This document shows positions 32,838-45,119 of a stretch of 64,000 nucleotides of DNA, one piece after another (position 1 is the stretch's first letter; the number at the start of each line of letters is the position of its first letter). The notes beneath the pieces were generated by a model that was not told the origin of the DNA, did not search any database, and was given only the letters and a program-made list of their open reading frames with translations. The DNA is from Rhipicephalus microplus (taxonomy: Eukaryota; Arthropoda; Arachnida; Ixodida; Ixodidae), in the NCBI RefSeq assembly GCF_043290135.1, contig NC_134701.1, forward strand, positions 95,560,202-95,624,201, in the 5' to 3' direction. Position numbers and translations under genes: made by a program.

Positions 32838-35537
32838 AGTGGGGAAGAGGGAGAGAGACAGTATCTAGTTGGAGCACCTGAAAGACGACTACGACGAAGA
32901 GCTGAGCTCGTGACAGTGGCTGACGCCTCTTGAACCAGGCAGTTGGTTTTATTCGATAAACCACCTTATAACTTTCACGTCAACAAAGTCACGTCTTTAA
33001 TCGTGACTTTGTTTAAACGGCGGTAACCGACGCAAAAGCGAATCGAGCCGTCTTTTTTCCTCACAAGTACCACAGGTGAATACCAGGGACTGCTGGACGG
33101 CCGAATGACGCCACGTTGAAGCATGTCGGCCACTTGCTCGGTGATTACACGACGCTCCACAGAAGATACACGGTAGGGACGCTGTCGCAAAGGCGCTTGG
33201 GAGCCGGTGTTAATCTGATGCACAACGGTGTGCGTTCGGCCTAAGGACGTCTGCTGGCAATCGAACAAGCCGCGAAGCTGGTGAAGAAGTTCTAGAAGCT
33301 TTTCGCGGTGTGGTTCTTCAAGTTCGCCATCAATTGAGGGGCCAAACAAATTATTATTTTCGTGGACAATTGAATGGGCAGATGGCGTCAATGCATTAAG
33401 CTGCAATTCACTTTCACCGTCAAGGTCGAAGATGGAGGAAACGTCTAAGTCTTAGAATGTTCCAATACATTCTCCGCGACGCAAGGTTGTGGGAGACGGC
33501 AAGGGTTTTGTGACAAACAAATTGGTAGCGCCTGCCGAAATACCTAGAACTGCAAACGGCAACGCGAGGCTCTTGCGACTTTGGAATGTTTGGGAAGGCG
33601 TAAACAACACTGAAGACTTAGGCACATCGGCACAAGATACGGGAACAAAGGCTGCGCTAGTCGGTGGTATGTCGATGTCGTCAGTGACAAACAGCTTGTT
33701 CAACGGAAATTATTGAGACGAGGCACACAACGCAGAGAAGGCCACTTCAGCACGAGCACAGTCGATAACCGCATGATTACGAGACAAGAAATCCCAGCCG
33801 AGGATCACCTCATGAGAACACGCCTGTAGCACAAGAAATTCAACGGTATACAAAACATCTTCGATAAGAATGCGGGCGGTACAAGCAGCTGATGGTCGAA
33901 TATGGTGAGCACTGGCAGTACGGAGGGACAACCCCTTTGGCGTCGTGGTAACCATCCGAAGCAGGCGGCAAAGTTTTAAATCAATTACTGAAACGGCAGC
34001 ACCAGTGTCGACAAGCGCAAGGGTACGGTAACCATCCACAAAAACGTCAATGAGGTTGGTCGGAGAAATGCGAGTACTTGAATCTTTCGACGACGACGGA
34101 GTTCGTGCCTCCGGAACTGCGGCTTCTAGTTTTCCGCGTCTCAAGGGCAGGGTCGACGGCGCATAGGCGACAGGGAGCGACGTCGGGGAAATGGAGATTG
34201 GTGACTGACTGAGGGAGGACGGTCGGGTGAAGAGGATCCTTGTTGACGTGCCGTGTTGTTAAAGCGCCGAGAGTCGTGCCACGATCTTTGCATGTTGTCG
34301 CTCTGAACGAGAGGGCGGCGGCGGCTCAAGCGAACCACATGTCCTGCGTAACCGCGAGAATAGCAAATCGGGTGGTTCTCTGCGGTGCACCATGGATTCG
34401 GAAACGCTGCAATCGGCCGGCTGAATGGAACTGGTGATGGCCTAACAGGGATCGGTGAGGTAGCATAAGTGGGCTGTCGAGGTGCTCTGGCTGCAACGAC
34501 TTGCGCATACGTCAAGGGTGCGGCCTCCAGAGGTGGTGAACGAGTGAAAGGCAAAGCGTCCGCTACCTCATCTTGTATGACGTGCCTTATGGCCGGGGCC
34601 AGATGATCTGGGGCCAATGGATGCGTTTGTGCTGGCTCGGTCGCGCTCGATAAAATGGAGAGCTGCCGAGCGACCTCCTCACGCACGAACTGCTTTATGC
34701 GAGCCAACATGTCGTTCTGGTCTCCGAGAGTCAAGGCCGGGATCGAATCACGTTGTTCCAGAGAGCGCCGTGTTTTGGCGCGTTGCTTGCGCAATTCGTC
34801 AAAACTCTGGCACAAGCCGACGAGTTCGGCGATGATTTGTGGGTCCTTGGCTAACAACATTTTAAATGCGTCATCGCATATGCCTTTGAGGATTTGTTTG
34901 ATTTTGTCGGCTTCGAGCATCGCTGGGTTTACCCACTTGCACAAGTCAACAACGTCTTCAATGTAGCTGGTAAAGGTCTCTCCTGGCTGTTGAGCGCGCT
35001 CACGAAGTCGTTGTTCTGCGCGGAGTTTTCGCACAGCAGGGTGGTCGAAAACTTGCGAAAAGGAGGCCTTGAATGAATCCCAGCTGGCAATGTCGGCTTC
35101 ATGATTGCGTAACCAAAGACTAGCGACGCCGGACAAGTAAAATCTTACATAGGTCAGCTTAGCCGCATCGTCCCACTTGTTCGCTGCGCTCACCTTGTGG
35201 TAAGTAGCCAGACACTCCTGAACGTCTTGGCCGTCAGTGCCGCTGAAGATGAGTGGGTGACGCAGTGGCCACACGCCGGGACATGTAGAGGCGGGAACTT
35301 GCGAGGTACCTTGGGTGGAGGGTTCTTCCAGCATTGCTGGCACTGCAGATAAGGTGTGACTTCGTAGTTCCAGCTTCGGAGACTACCCAGCACCTCCACC
35401 AAATTATAAGGGGGTTTATTGAATAAAACCAACTGCCTGGTGCAAGAGGCGTCAGCCACTGTCACGAGCTCAGCTCTTCGTCGTACTCGTCTTTCAGGTG
35501 CTCCAACTACATACTGTATCTCTCCCTCTTCCCCACT

Positions 35538-35540
<3 letters not shown>
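32835..35540 (-). mobile_element. Ty3/gypsy element 2 with inverted LTRs (copy 2)
   Basis: Duplicate of 14572-17277: inverted LTR 32835-32972 (+), RT fragment 32975-33406, protease 33710-34144 (DTGA intact), gag 34141-35343, 5' LTR 35403-35540 (-). In gag the second knuckle Cys is Arg (CYSRGYAGH), unlike copy 1. The inverted-LTR structure is therefore older than the tandem duplication. Confidence 0.85.
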
Positions 35541-35573
<33 letters not shown>

Positions 35574-35692
35574 ATCTCACGAATGAGGTACATTGTTTGC
35601 CCCCCCCCTCGCGAAAGAGGAGTGGGTACGCCACACTGCGTGAAATGGAGATAACTCCTTTATCGATGACAAAACGCAAGGCACGTGTATCA

Positions 35693-38455
35693 CCATCGTC
35701 ATCATCGTCTGCCTGACTAGGTTCAGTGCAAGACAAAGGCCTCTCCCCTGTTTAGCCAGTCAACTTGGTCCTGTGTTTGCTGCTGCCAATCTACACCCGC
35801 AAACTTCATAATATCATCTACCCACCTAACTTTCTGTCTCCCCCCAACCCGCTTGCCTGCTGTAGGAATCACATCAGTTTCTTTAATGACCAGCGGTTAT
35901 CCTGTCTACGTGCTACATTCCCGGCCATTGTCCATCTCCTCTTCTTGATTTCAACTATGATGTCCTTAACCCTGGTTTGTTTCTTGATCCACGCTGCTCT
36001 CTTCTAGTCTCTTGAGGTTACACCTATCATTTTCCTTTCCATCGCTCGCGGCGTCTTCCTCAATGCAAGCTGAACCCTATTCGTAAGTCTCCAAGTTTCT
36101 GCTCCTTAGGTGAGTACCGGCAAGGTCCAGTTGTTATATACCTTCCTTTTGCGAGATAGTGGCAGTCTACCACTCATGATTTGAGAGTACTTGCCAAATG
36201 TGCTCGAGCCCATATTATTCTTCTAGGTACTTCAATCTCGTGGTTCGGCTCCGTGGTTATTACCTATTCTAAAGATACGGAGTATTTCACCACTTCAAAG
36301 ACACTTTTGCGCTGTTCTCTTCCGAGGTTGTTGTATATTACTTTCGTTTTCTGCAGAATATTTTAAAAGCTACCTTTCTTCTCTTCTTGTGGAACTCAAT
36401 AACTATGAGTATTAATTTGTCCTTTTATTTACTCAGCAATGCAATATGATGGGGGAAGCACAGGTTGATCGGGGAAGCGAAGTGGCAGTTGATCGTCTGT
36501 ACAATTCTTCCACGATGTTTATATATGCTTTGTGGACACCCTGATTCCGCAGTGTCTGCATAACTGCTGATATTTGTACTGAATTGTAATCTGTGAAGGC
36601 TATGTATAGTTGTTGGCTGTATTCTGAGGCTTTTTCTGTTACCTGATAGTTAATATGAAGGTGGTTTAATGTTGAGTAGCCTGTTCAAAATCCTGCTTGT
36701 TTCTTTGGTTGATTTATTTCTAATATTGCCTTGATTATATTAGCAATTACCTTTGTGAACAGCTTGTATACGACAGAGAGCAAGCTGATTGGCTTGTAAT
36801 TCTTCAAGTCCTTGTCATCACCTCTCTTATGCGTTAAGATATGTTAGCTATATTCTAAGATTCTGGTACCCTTCCCGTCAGGAGACAGTTCGTAAACAGG
36901 GTGGCTAGTTTTTCCAACACAATCTGTCCTCCGTCTTTCCCCGGATAAGATGTTACCTGATCCGCACCAGCAGCTCTGGCTCTTTACATTCCCTGCAACG
37001 CTTTTCTGACTTCTTATATTATTATTGGTGGGATGCCATTTGTGTTACTGCTAGTTCTTATATTAAGGTTGTGGTTGTCCCGGCTACTGTACAGATCCCT
37101 GTAAAAACCATCCGCGATTTAAACTATTTTATTCATAATGGCAGTTACTGTGCCTTCCTGGTTCCTTAGTGCATACATCTGATTTTTGCCTATCCCAAGT
37201 TTCCTCTTCACTGCTTTGACACTTCCCCTATTCTTTAGAGCGTGTTCAATTCTCTCCATGTTATTCCCTCTTACATCGAATACCATAAGCTTACTAATCA
37301 ATTTCGAAAGCTCTGCCAATTCTCCTTTGTCTATTGTATTTGAGGCTTTCATGTTTGACGCTTCTTAATGAGGTTCTTTGTCTCCTGGGACAGTGTGCCA
37401 GTGTCCTGCCTAACTACCATACCTCCAAGCTTCACTGCACACTCCGTAATGATTCTCGCCAGATTATAATTAATTTCGTCAACGCTAAAGCTGGTTTTCT
37501 CCATAAGAGCCAAGTACCTGTTCTGAATCGAGACTCTGAAATCCTGTACTTTCTCTCTCAGTGCTAACCCATTGATCAGCTTCTTGCGTATCAGTTTCTG
37601 TCGTCCATTCTTCAAGTCTAGGCGACTTCGAGACCGTGCCATTTTATGGTCACTGCACCGTACTTTGCCAAGCACTTCCACATTCTGCACGATGCCCGGG
37701 TGTGTATTTAGTATAAGGCCTATCTTGTTCTTACTTTCGCCATTAGGGCTCCTTCTTGTCCACTTAGTGTTCCCTCGTTTTCGGTTAAAGGTACGTGTTC
37801 GAGATCCGCAAGGTCTTGCTTTTTGCGAATTCTACAAATAACTCCCCTCTGACATTTCTAGTATTGATGTCATAGTCTCCTACTGCATGGTCTCCCGCCT
37901 GCTTCTTCCCTGCCTTTGCTTTGAAGTCGGCCATCAGTATAGTGTACTGTGTTTTTTTTATCTTAATGATTGCTAATTCAACGTATTCATAAGAGCTTTC
38001 AACTGAAGCTTCATCATGGCTGGATGTAGCCGCGTGAGCCTGTACCACCATCATTTCGTATCTGTTATTGAGTTTAATTACGATAGTTACCACCCTTTTA
38101 TTATTGCTATAGTATTCCCCTATGTTACTAGCTATATTTCTGTAGATAAAAAACCCACGCCTAGTTCTCTTCTATCAGCCAAACCACGATGACAAATGCA
38201 TGCCCATTTTGTAGCACTGCATACGCCTCGTCTGTCCTTCTTATCTCACTGAGCCCTACTACATCCCATTTAACACCCTCTAGCTCCTAGAATAGTACAG
38301 CTAAATTTGCCTTCCAAGATAAGGTTCTAGGGTAAGACGCTGCCAAATTCAGGTTCCTATGGTGGCCAAGGTACAGACCCCGAGATTAGTAGCCCCTCTG
38401 CTGTGCTGCAGATCTGACCGTCACCATGGTCAGTTGCTTCGCAGCCACTGGGGAC
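35693..38455 (-). mobile_element. RTE/BovB-like LINE RTE-1 (copy 2)
   Basis: Duplicate of 17428-20190 with a few substitutions (for example KLINGLALREK for KLINELALREK at about 37570). Same degraded catalytic box. Confidence 0.8.
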
Positions 38456-38636
38456 TGAGGACCGTGAGTGAATTCACGTACGCATCTGAGAGGTAGTGGC
38501 CAGATACTGCACCAGGATGGCCAATCCTTCTCTGGTAAGAGAGTGCTTTACCACCGGTGGTCACCAGTGAGGTCCCACCCCCAGTCTCTTGATGCAGTTC
38601 TATCACCGCGCACATTTCTTAAATTTGGATGGGAAC

Positions 38637-38710
38637 GGCGCGGCACCGGGATTCGAACCCTGGGCCTCTTGAACGTGAGGCTGATACTCTAACTACTACG
38701 TCATCGCTGC
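38637..38710 (-). mobile_element. tRNA-like segment (copy 2)
   Basis: Duplicate of 20373-20446. The B box GGTTCGAATCC is retained on the minus strand. Confidence 0.55.
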
Positions 38711-39061
38711 TGAATGTCATCACTGCTCTTTGAAAGGGTTAACTGGTGGCCTAAATATGAACAATAGTGACCTAATTGAGAACAATTATTTCCAGACTAT
38801 CTAATGCTTTATAAGAAGGCTCCAGAACAACTCAAAACATTCTAAAAAAGCTCTACCCTTCAATAACACAATTAAGGCTCGTTACCTATAATTTACATTT
38901 GTCAACGTGACCTCCTTGTCAAACCCATAACTCAACATAATCTGATCTACATGTCACATTCGTTACTTAAAGTAGTATTCACATACACTTCACTTCAAAC
39001 TTCTAGGGGCGAACTTCTAGGGGCGAAGCTCCTTATGGCGTGGATCAGTCACTCCTCCTCC

Positions 39062-39170
39062 GTATGTATGTATGTATGTATGTATGTATGTATGTATGTA
39101 TGTATGTATGTATGTATGTATGTATGTATGTATGTATGTATGTATGTATGTATGTATGCATGTATGTATG
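39062..39170. repeat. (GTAT)n microsatellite (copy 2)
   Basis: One tetranucleotide unit shorter than 20798-20910. It is followed by the same degenerate GGAC/GGAT array (39241-39432). Confidence 0.97.
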
Positions 39171-39654
39171 CAGCCACCGGTGGCACATACCCGCTCTAGA
39201 GTGGTTGCGAGATGGGAGATAGCATAGTTGGAGTGTTCACTAGACGGACGCACGGACGGATGGTCATACAGACTATCACACGCATGGACGCATGGACGGA
39301 TGCATGCACGAACGCAAGGACAGGCGGATGGACGGACTCGTGGACGGACGCATAGACAGATGGACGGACGCAAGGATCGACGCACGGACGATCGCGCAGA
39401 CGGATGGAAGCAAGAACGAACAGACAGACGCTTCGCCCCACTCATCATCATTCACTCCTCGGATATACTGGAATTTTCTTTCTTTAATAATGACATCTAC
39501 AAGTCAGATTTCGAAGCATTGTAAATCGTTCCTTTATTTTGAATATTAGGATGTTAGATTAAACGTCCAGTTGAAAGGTAACCAATGAACTCAAGCTTGG
39601 TTTAGGCGTTTCCAAACCAATTCACTGGTAGCTTGCCATCATCACCGTCGAGGC

Positions 39655-41028
39655 AGAGCAAGTGGTCTCAGACCTTGCACTGAGCCAGCTTTCGACAACA
39701 ATGCCCGTGAACTTTGGAAGGTTGTTTAGGATTAGTTCATCTGACAAACTTTGTAGGTTCGCCAAGACCCATATAAATGTGTATGTGTCCTCACCGAGAG
39801 CAGGTCATGTAGCAAAAGGTCAAGAAGAGCACTGTCGTTAGACAGTTCGCAAACGGTTCACAGATATGTCTCGTTAGATTTCACGTAAGCGTCGTACGTG
39901 ATCTCGAAAGCCGGAATCTCGGGAAACACGCTCTGAAAGCCTTCTTTCTCAAAACAGCCGTCTATAGCTTGGTATTTCCTCAGTGTGTACCGCGATATAA
40001 TAAAATACGCCAAACAACGACGAGGTTGCCCCTTCAGGTCCTTGCTGTCACACGTCTTCGCCATTTGGAGCGCCATAGATAAATCGAGTTCACCGTAAGA
40101 CATCGCCCGCGTGTCGAGTGGGTAGAAGAGGGGCTTTGAGACTGCTCCGATTGCTTTGCCTACGCCGTTGAAGATGTAATTGAAAAGAAGGTGCTTGAGC
40201 GAGTTGTTTTCTGGCATCTCGAGTACGTAAGTACAGTTTGCTACCCTCTCCCTGAGCTTCTGCAGCAGTACCCGCGACTTCACCCAGCATTTCCCAAAAG
40301 ACGTTCTGAATGTCTCCGTCGCTGGTGACGGTACCGGAGTTGTTGAGGACCACAGACTCGAAGTCGCTCCGATGATTGGCACACTTTCCTATCGACATTA
40401 CGCGCAGATGGAGTTAGTGAAATATCGGAATAAAAGTAATTGGTGAGATTAGAACTACCCATGCCTGTCTCAGGTTTTGCCCCTTGACCGTAAATCAGAA
40501 GGCCGCTTGGATGACAGCGTAGAGAGCGATGAGAACGCCCAGAGCTGTCACGTTTGACTCGAGTGACGCTAACCAGCGCAACCCGTACTGGCGGAGAAAG
40601 TCCATGAAAGGAGTCGCCGACTCGCCGTACTGCGACTCTGTGGTCACGCGAGAGTCATACATAGCGCGGACTTTCCACCCTATAGGGAGCACAAGTGCCA
40701 CGCGATCCAGTGCCGTGTTGAATTCCTTGTACCAAGCGTACTTCACTTTGTCGAGCGTGGACATGGGGTTGTTCCGGTACTTGCTGTCGGGTAACCAACG
40801 AGAGCACACGTGGTTGTATGGGTCTTCGCACGGGTCGATTCTCGTATTGACGGCGTGTAAGAGCAGGCTGGCGTACGCAAGGCAGTCCTTGGTCTTACAA
40901 AGCTTCTCTTGGCGAAGTGCCCAGCTCTGCCGAGACAGGAGAACGGCCACAGCTGCCAGGACAACAATGATGAGCGTTCTGACGTCGAGTATGATCCATC
41001 TGACTTCTTTCTTGCCACGAGTTCCGAC
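39655..41028 (-). pseudogene. M13 (neprilysin-like) peptidase pseudogene (copy 2)
   Basis: Duplicate of 21395-22768 with the same two premature stops (40495-40497 and near 40420), the same frameshift near 40270 and the same loss of HExxH. I saw no differences in the protein-coding stretches, so inactivation predates the duplication and the doubling did not create a functional second gene. Confidence 0.8.
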
Positions 41029-41949
41029 CTGTGTCACAATGAATGGAAAAAGGAGAGAGTGAGCGCGTCAAAAATTGTCTAAACGCTATCGCAACGCGGA
41101 AGAAAGAATACACTATATGAACATTACAAAAATTCTTAATGGCTACAAACATTTTCGACTAAGGCTATCCGCAAAAACGTAAATATGATCACCACTAAAC
41201 CAAGCCAATTTTATTATAAATAAACTCGCGAACCTCCAACACGATCTGATTATGAGGCACGCAGTATTTGGCACTGCACAAGAGTTTACACGGGTGCGAG
41301 TTTTTTCAGAACTCCCCGAATACCCGGCCAAGAGTTATTTTCTGTCCTCGCAAGAATTCAGCCAACTCCGGTGTTTGTGTGCACGAACGTTTTCTTAGCA
41401 GTAAATTACCATTTAATCTTGTAACGTTAGCAGTAAAGTGCCACTTAACCTTGTAATGCCCAATGTATTATATTCGATACATTGAATATGATACCTCTGT
41501 AATACTACTAAAAGCAACTGTGGGTGTCACGATAAGCAGCTATTGCAGATTTGACATACTATGAAAAAGATACAGGGACTTATATATCATACGATAGTAA
41601 TTATATATTTCTCCTAATATTAGGTAGGTTTTGCTTCAAAGAAAATTTGATTATTAGTTTTTTTAAATAACTGTTGTATAGGAAGAGCAAAAACAGTCAG
41701 CATTTTCGCGCAATTTTCTGAAGGCTAACTGTTCCTGCACATTACAGGGTTTTAATAATTGCCTTTACCATTACGTTAAGCAAAAATACAATGCTACTTT
41801 TGGAGCGTAAGCTGCAGCTGCACCCCTTGCTCAAGGATACTTATTTCTTTGAGCCACCATCCTCAGAACTACTGCCTATAGTTCGCAAGAAGGTGTAATT
41901 AGGACTGTAGAATAATACAATATATTCAGCAATAAACTTTCATAGTATT

Positions 41950-42185
41950 ATCTGGCGTTCTACGTCCCAAAACCACCAAAGATTATGAAAGACGCCGTAC
42001 TAGAGGCCTCTGGAAATTTTTATCTTCTGGGCTTCTTTGCCGTTCACTCATATCACACAGTACACGGACCTCCATTATTTCGCCTCCATCGAAGTCCGAC
42101 CGCCACGGCCGGCATCGAACCCGTACCTATTGGTCAGCAGCCGAGAACCGTAGGCACTGTTCCACCGAGGTGGACGACAATACAT
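41950..42185 (-). mobile_element. tRNA-derived SINE (copy 2)
   Basis: Duplicate of 23690-23925 with the same A-box and B-box-like positions. Confidence 0.75.
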
Positions 42186-42409
42186 TTCGTACAGGAGCTA
42201 GTGGTAAATGGAGCTTACTGTCATCGGTATTAAGCTAGCTATGATAACGAGGAAGTAGGGGACTTGCAGCGTCAAACTTGAATACAGTTTATTGTAAAAA
42301 CCCTTATGTGGCACTATGTATATCCCTCGGCGCAGTGTTCAGCTTATATTACGAGCAAGGAGCAGGTGTGCTTCGACAACGCTTCTTGATATGTTGTAGC
42401 AGCATGGTA

Positions 42410-44175
42410 ACGAGTGATCATCGTCAGCCTGACTACGCCATCTACAGGATAAAGGCCTCTCCCATGTCTTGCCAGTCAACTCGGTCCTGTGCTTTCTGCT
42501 GCCACTTTATGCCCGAAAACTCCCCAAGCCCTTCTACACACCAAACTTTCTGCTTCTTCCTCAGCCACTTGCCTTCTCTGGGAATCCAGTCAGTTACCCT
42601 TAATGACCAGCTGTTCTCCCGCCTACGCTCTGCGTGCACGGCCCATTTTTCATTTCTTCTTCTTCATTTCAGCTATGATAAACTTAACCCCGGTTTGTTC
42701 CCTGATCCATTCTGCTCTCCTCTTGTTTATTAAGGTAAACCTATAATTTTCCTTTCCATCGCCTCCTGCGTCGTCCTCAATTTAAACTGAACCCTCTTTG
42801 TAAGCCCTCAGGTTTCTGCTCCGCAGTTAAGTACTGGAAAAATGCAGCTGTTATATGCCTTCCTTTTAAGGGACTGTGGAAATCTACCAGTCAATATCTG
42901 ACAATGCTTGCCAAATGTGCTCCACCCTCTAATTATTCTTTTAGCTACTTCGATCTCGTGGTTGCGCTCCACATTTACTATCTGTCCTAAGTGGAAATAC
43001 TCTTTTTGCGATTTCAAGTGCATTGCTACATATTTCGAACCGCTGTTCTTTTCCGATGTTGCATTACATCACTTTAGTTTTCTGCAGATTATAGTTAAGA
43101 CCTATACTTTTCTGTTCTCCCTGTCTATTTCAGTAATCATGAATTCCAATTCATCCCCTCAGACGACAACTGGTGCATTCAGCATGGTATGGCCAAAGGC
43201 GAAATTCATCGCCTGAGCTACTCAGCAATGCAATGTCATCGGTGCAGCGCAGGTTACTAAGGTGCTTTCTATTGACTGTTATTCCTGATTCTTCCCATTC
43301 TAAGCTTTTGAGAACCTCCGGTAAGCACACAGTAAATAGCGTTCGGGTGATCATATCCCATTGGCTTACATAAATTTTCATCAAAATTATGTCGCTGTTT
43401 TACGAAGCACTATTCTGGCAGTTGATCTTTTGTAGATTTTTTTCATGGTCCTTATATTGTCGCGAAACAACGCGAACAAAGCACAAGTACGCCTTGAGAC
43501 AGGGCAAACATCGTGTTCTCAACAGCTGAGCCGCAAGATTGTCTTCTTCGTTCTCGAGTCAATCCAGAGGCCCACTACCTGGTGTCCGCTCAATCCCGCA
43601 TTATCGTTTTTGTTTACATGTGGACACGCGTCAATATACGCTTCATCGATACCCTGATTCTGCAGTGTCTGCGTGGCTGCTGATATCTCTAATGAATCAA
43701 ATGCCTTCTCGTAATTTATGAAGGTTATGTGCAGTGGTTGAGAGTATTCTGAGCACTTTCTGAGCACTTTTCTAGTAGATAGTTTGAATGTGGTCGAGTG
43801 TTGAGTAGCCTTTCCGAAGTCCTGCTTGATCAATTGGTCGATTTAATTCAAGCATTGTCTTTATTCTGTTAGCAATTACCTTTGCAAATAGCGTGTATAC
43901 GATGAAGAGCAAGCTGATCAGCCTGTTATTTTTCGAGGCTTTCTCATCCCCTTGCTTATGAATTAAGATAATTTTAGCATTACTTCAAGATTTTGGTGCC
44001 CTACCCACCAGAAGACAATTCGTAAACAGGGTGGCTATTTTTTTTCTAACACAACCAGTCCTCCCTCGTTCAGCAGATCTGATGTGACCTTATCCTCACC
44101 AGCATCATTGCTGCTTTTCATTCTCTCGAAGGCTTTCCCGATTTCTTCTGTCATTAGCAAAGTAGTCAGCAAAGC
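42410..44175 (-). mobile_element. RTE/BovB-like LINE RTE-2, 5'-truncated (copy 2)
   Basis: Duplicate of 24150-25915. The catalytic box again reads CTDD. Confidence 0.8.
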
Positions 44176-44383
44176 GGTAACGCATACAATGATCAAAATG
44201 AAGACAGGACATGCGCTGTAGCGTCAAGCGCATATCTTGTCTTCTTCTTGACTGTTCTGTTTGTTACTGCGCAGCCGTAATACATAGGTATGAACGCAAA
44301 CAAACTCGCCCACCCAGCCGTTATTCTGCAAGGCAACCCTCCCATTCGCGTAAACAACCCGAAACTAGCAGTTGGGTTCATGT

Positions 44384-44944
44384 CTAGACCACAACGCGTA
44401 CCTTAGCCTCAGTGTCCAAAACTTGAGGTATGCCAAATGACTTGGTACGTCCATTCTTGCGCGCTTCGCCAGAAGCACTTTTCACGCCCTGAACCGTAAC
44501 TTCAGGTCCCTTGCCCAGCGAGGTGCCCACGTCGGGATCTGAATACTGTGACGGTGGAGAGGCTAAAGACATCCACCGAGTGGAAGATACCATGGCAGGC
44601 CGCGGGGAACCTTGTGGGAACGCGTCCGAAGTTTGTTCGGCAGAGGCTGTCTGTTTCCGCTGCAGAGCTTTGGAGTAACGGCACCGTGTTATCGTTTGTG
44701 GTCCAGTGCGCTCCGCCTCCACTTGATCATGTGACGTCACAGCCGCACCTATTGCAGTGGTTGGTGCAGCATTCGGGGACACCGGAAAGTAAGAGCGCCT
44801 TCTGAGCAGCTTGATTAGCGGTGCTCTTCCCTCTGCTTTGCTCGGCAGTGTCCGAATGAACAAGCCGCCTCTTGCACTCTGAGCAACGTCGGCAGCTCGG
44901 TCGTGGTGGAGAGGCTGCTTCTTTTCTGGCCGGAATTCCTTCAT
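44384..44944 (-). CDS. Unidentified 186-residue ORF crossing the right duplication boundary
   Basis: An open frame from MKEFRPEKKQPLHHDRAADV to …VLDTEAKVRVVV. The N-terminal 86 or so residues lie in unique DNA right of 44683 and the rest in the duplicated unit. In copy 1 only the C-terminal part survives. It is basic and Ser/Pro/Ala-rich with no domain, signal peptide or membrane segment that I recognise. It could be a chance ORF or part of an unknown repeat; functional assignment is not possible. Confidence 0.3.
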   Translation of the reverse strand: MKEFRPEKKQPLHHDRAADVAQSARGGLFIRTLPSKAEGRAPLIKLLRRRSYFPVSPNAAPTTAIGAAVTSHDQVEAERTGPQTITRCRYSKALQRKQTASAEQTSDAFPQGSPRPAMVSSTRWMSLASPPSQYSDPDVGTSLGKGPEVTVQGVKSASGEARKNGRTKSFGIPQVLDTEAKVRVVV

Positions 44945-45046
44945 TCAGGCTGACTACTCCGCCTTTGCTAGCCAAGGTTTCGTGAGCCAGTCCCGAGTTT
45001 GGCGCTGTCAGGGAATGGCACGACCTGCTACTCGTGACAGTGCGGG

Positions 45047-45056
45047 CTATAAAAGG
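45047..45056 (+). promoter_or_regulatory. TATA-box-like CTATAAAAGG
   Basis: A consensus-like TATA element in GC-richer DNA, about 25 bp upstream of a (GGTC)n tract. No credible ORF follows on the plus strand, because LINE A2 3' DNA begins in antisense within about 80 bp. It may be an LTR or host promoter relic, or chance. Confidence 0.3.
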
Positions 45057-45076
45057 TCAGCTAGACGCGAGCTTTT

Positions 45077-45119
45077 GGTCGGTTGGTCGGTCGGTCGGTC
45101 GGTCGGTCGGTCGGTTGGT
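45077..45119. repeat. (GGTC)n tetranucleotide tract
   Basis: About ten GGTC/GGTT units. It lies at the 3' end of LINE A2 (minus), so as (GACC)n it could be that LINE's 3' tail or a pre-existing microsatellite. Confidence 0.8.

Larger units (their letters stand above)
26421..44683. repeat. Tandem segmental duplication, copy 2 (about 18.26 kb)
   Basis: Direct repeat of 8180-26420. Differences I saw: G to T in the gypsy-1 leader (12143/30374), CTCCTGG to CGCCTGG in gypsy-1 gag (about 13935/32175), CAAGAAT to CGAGAAT turning a zinc-knuckle Cys into Arg in gypsy-2 gag (about 16093/34356), TTTTTTG to TTCTTTG (about 19110/37375), CTCATTG to CCCATTG (about 19307/37570), an A to C at 17812/36076, an A-run length change near 20583, and all four microsatellites. 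Copy 2 continues into unique DNA at 44684. Confidence 0.97.
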
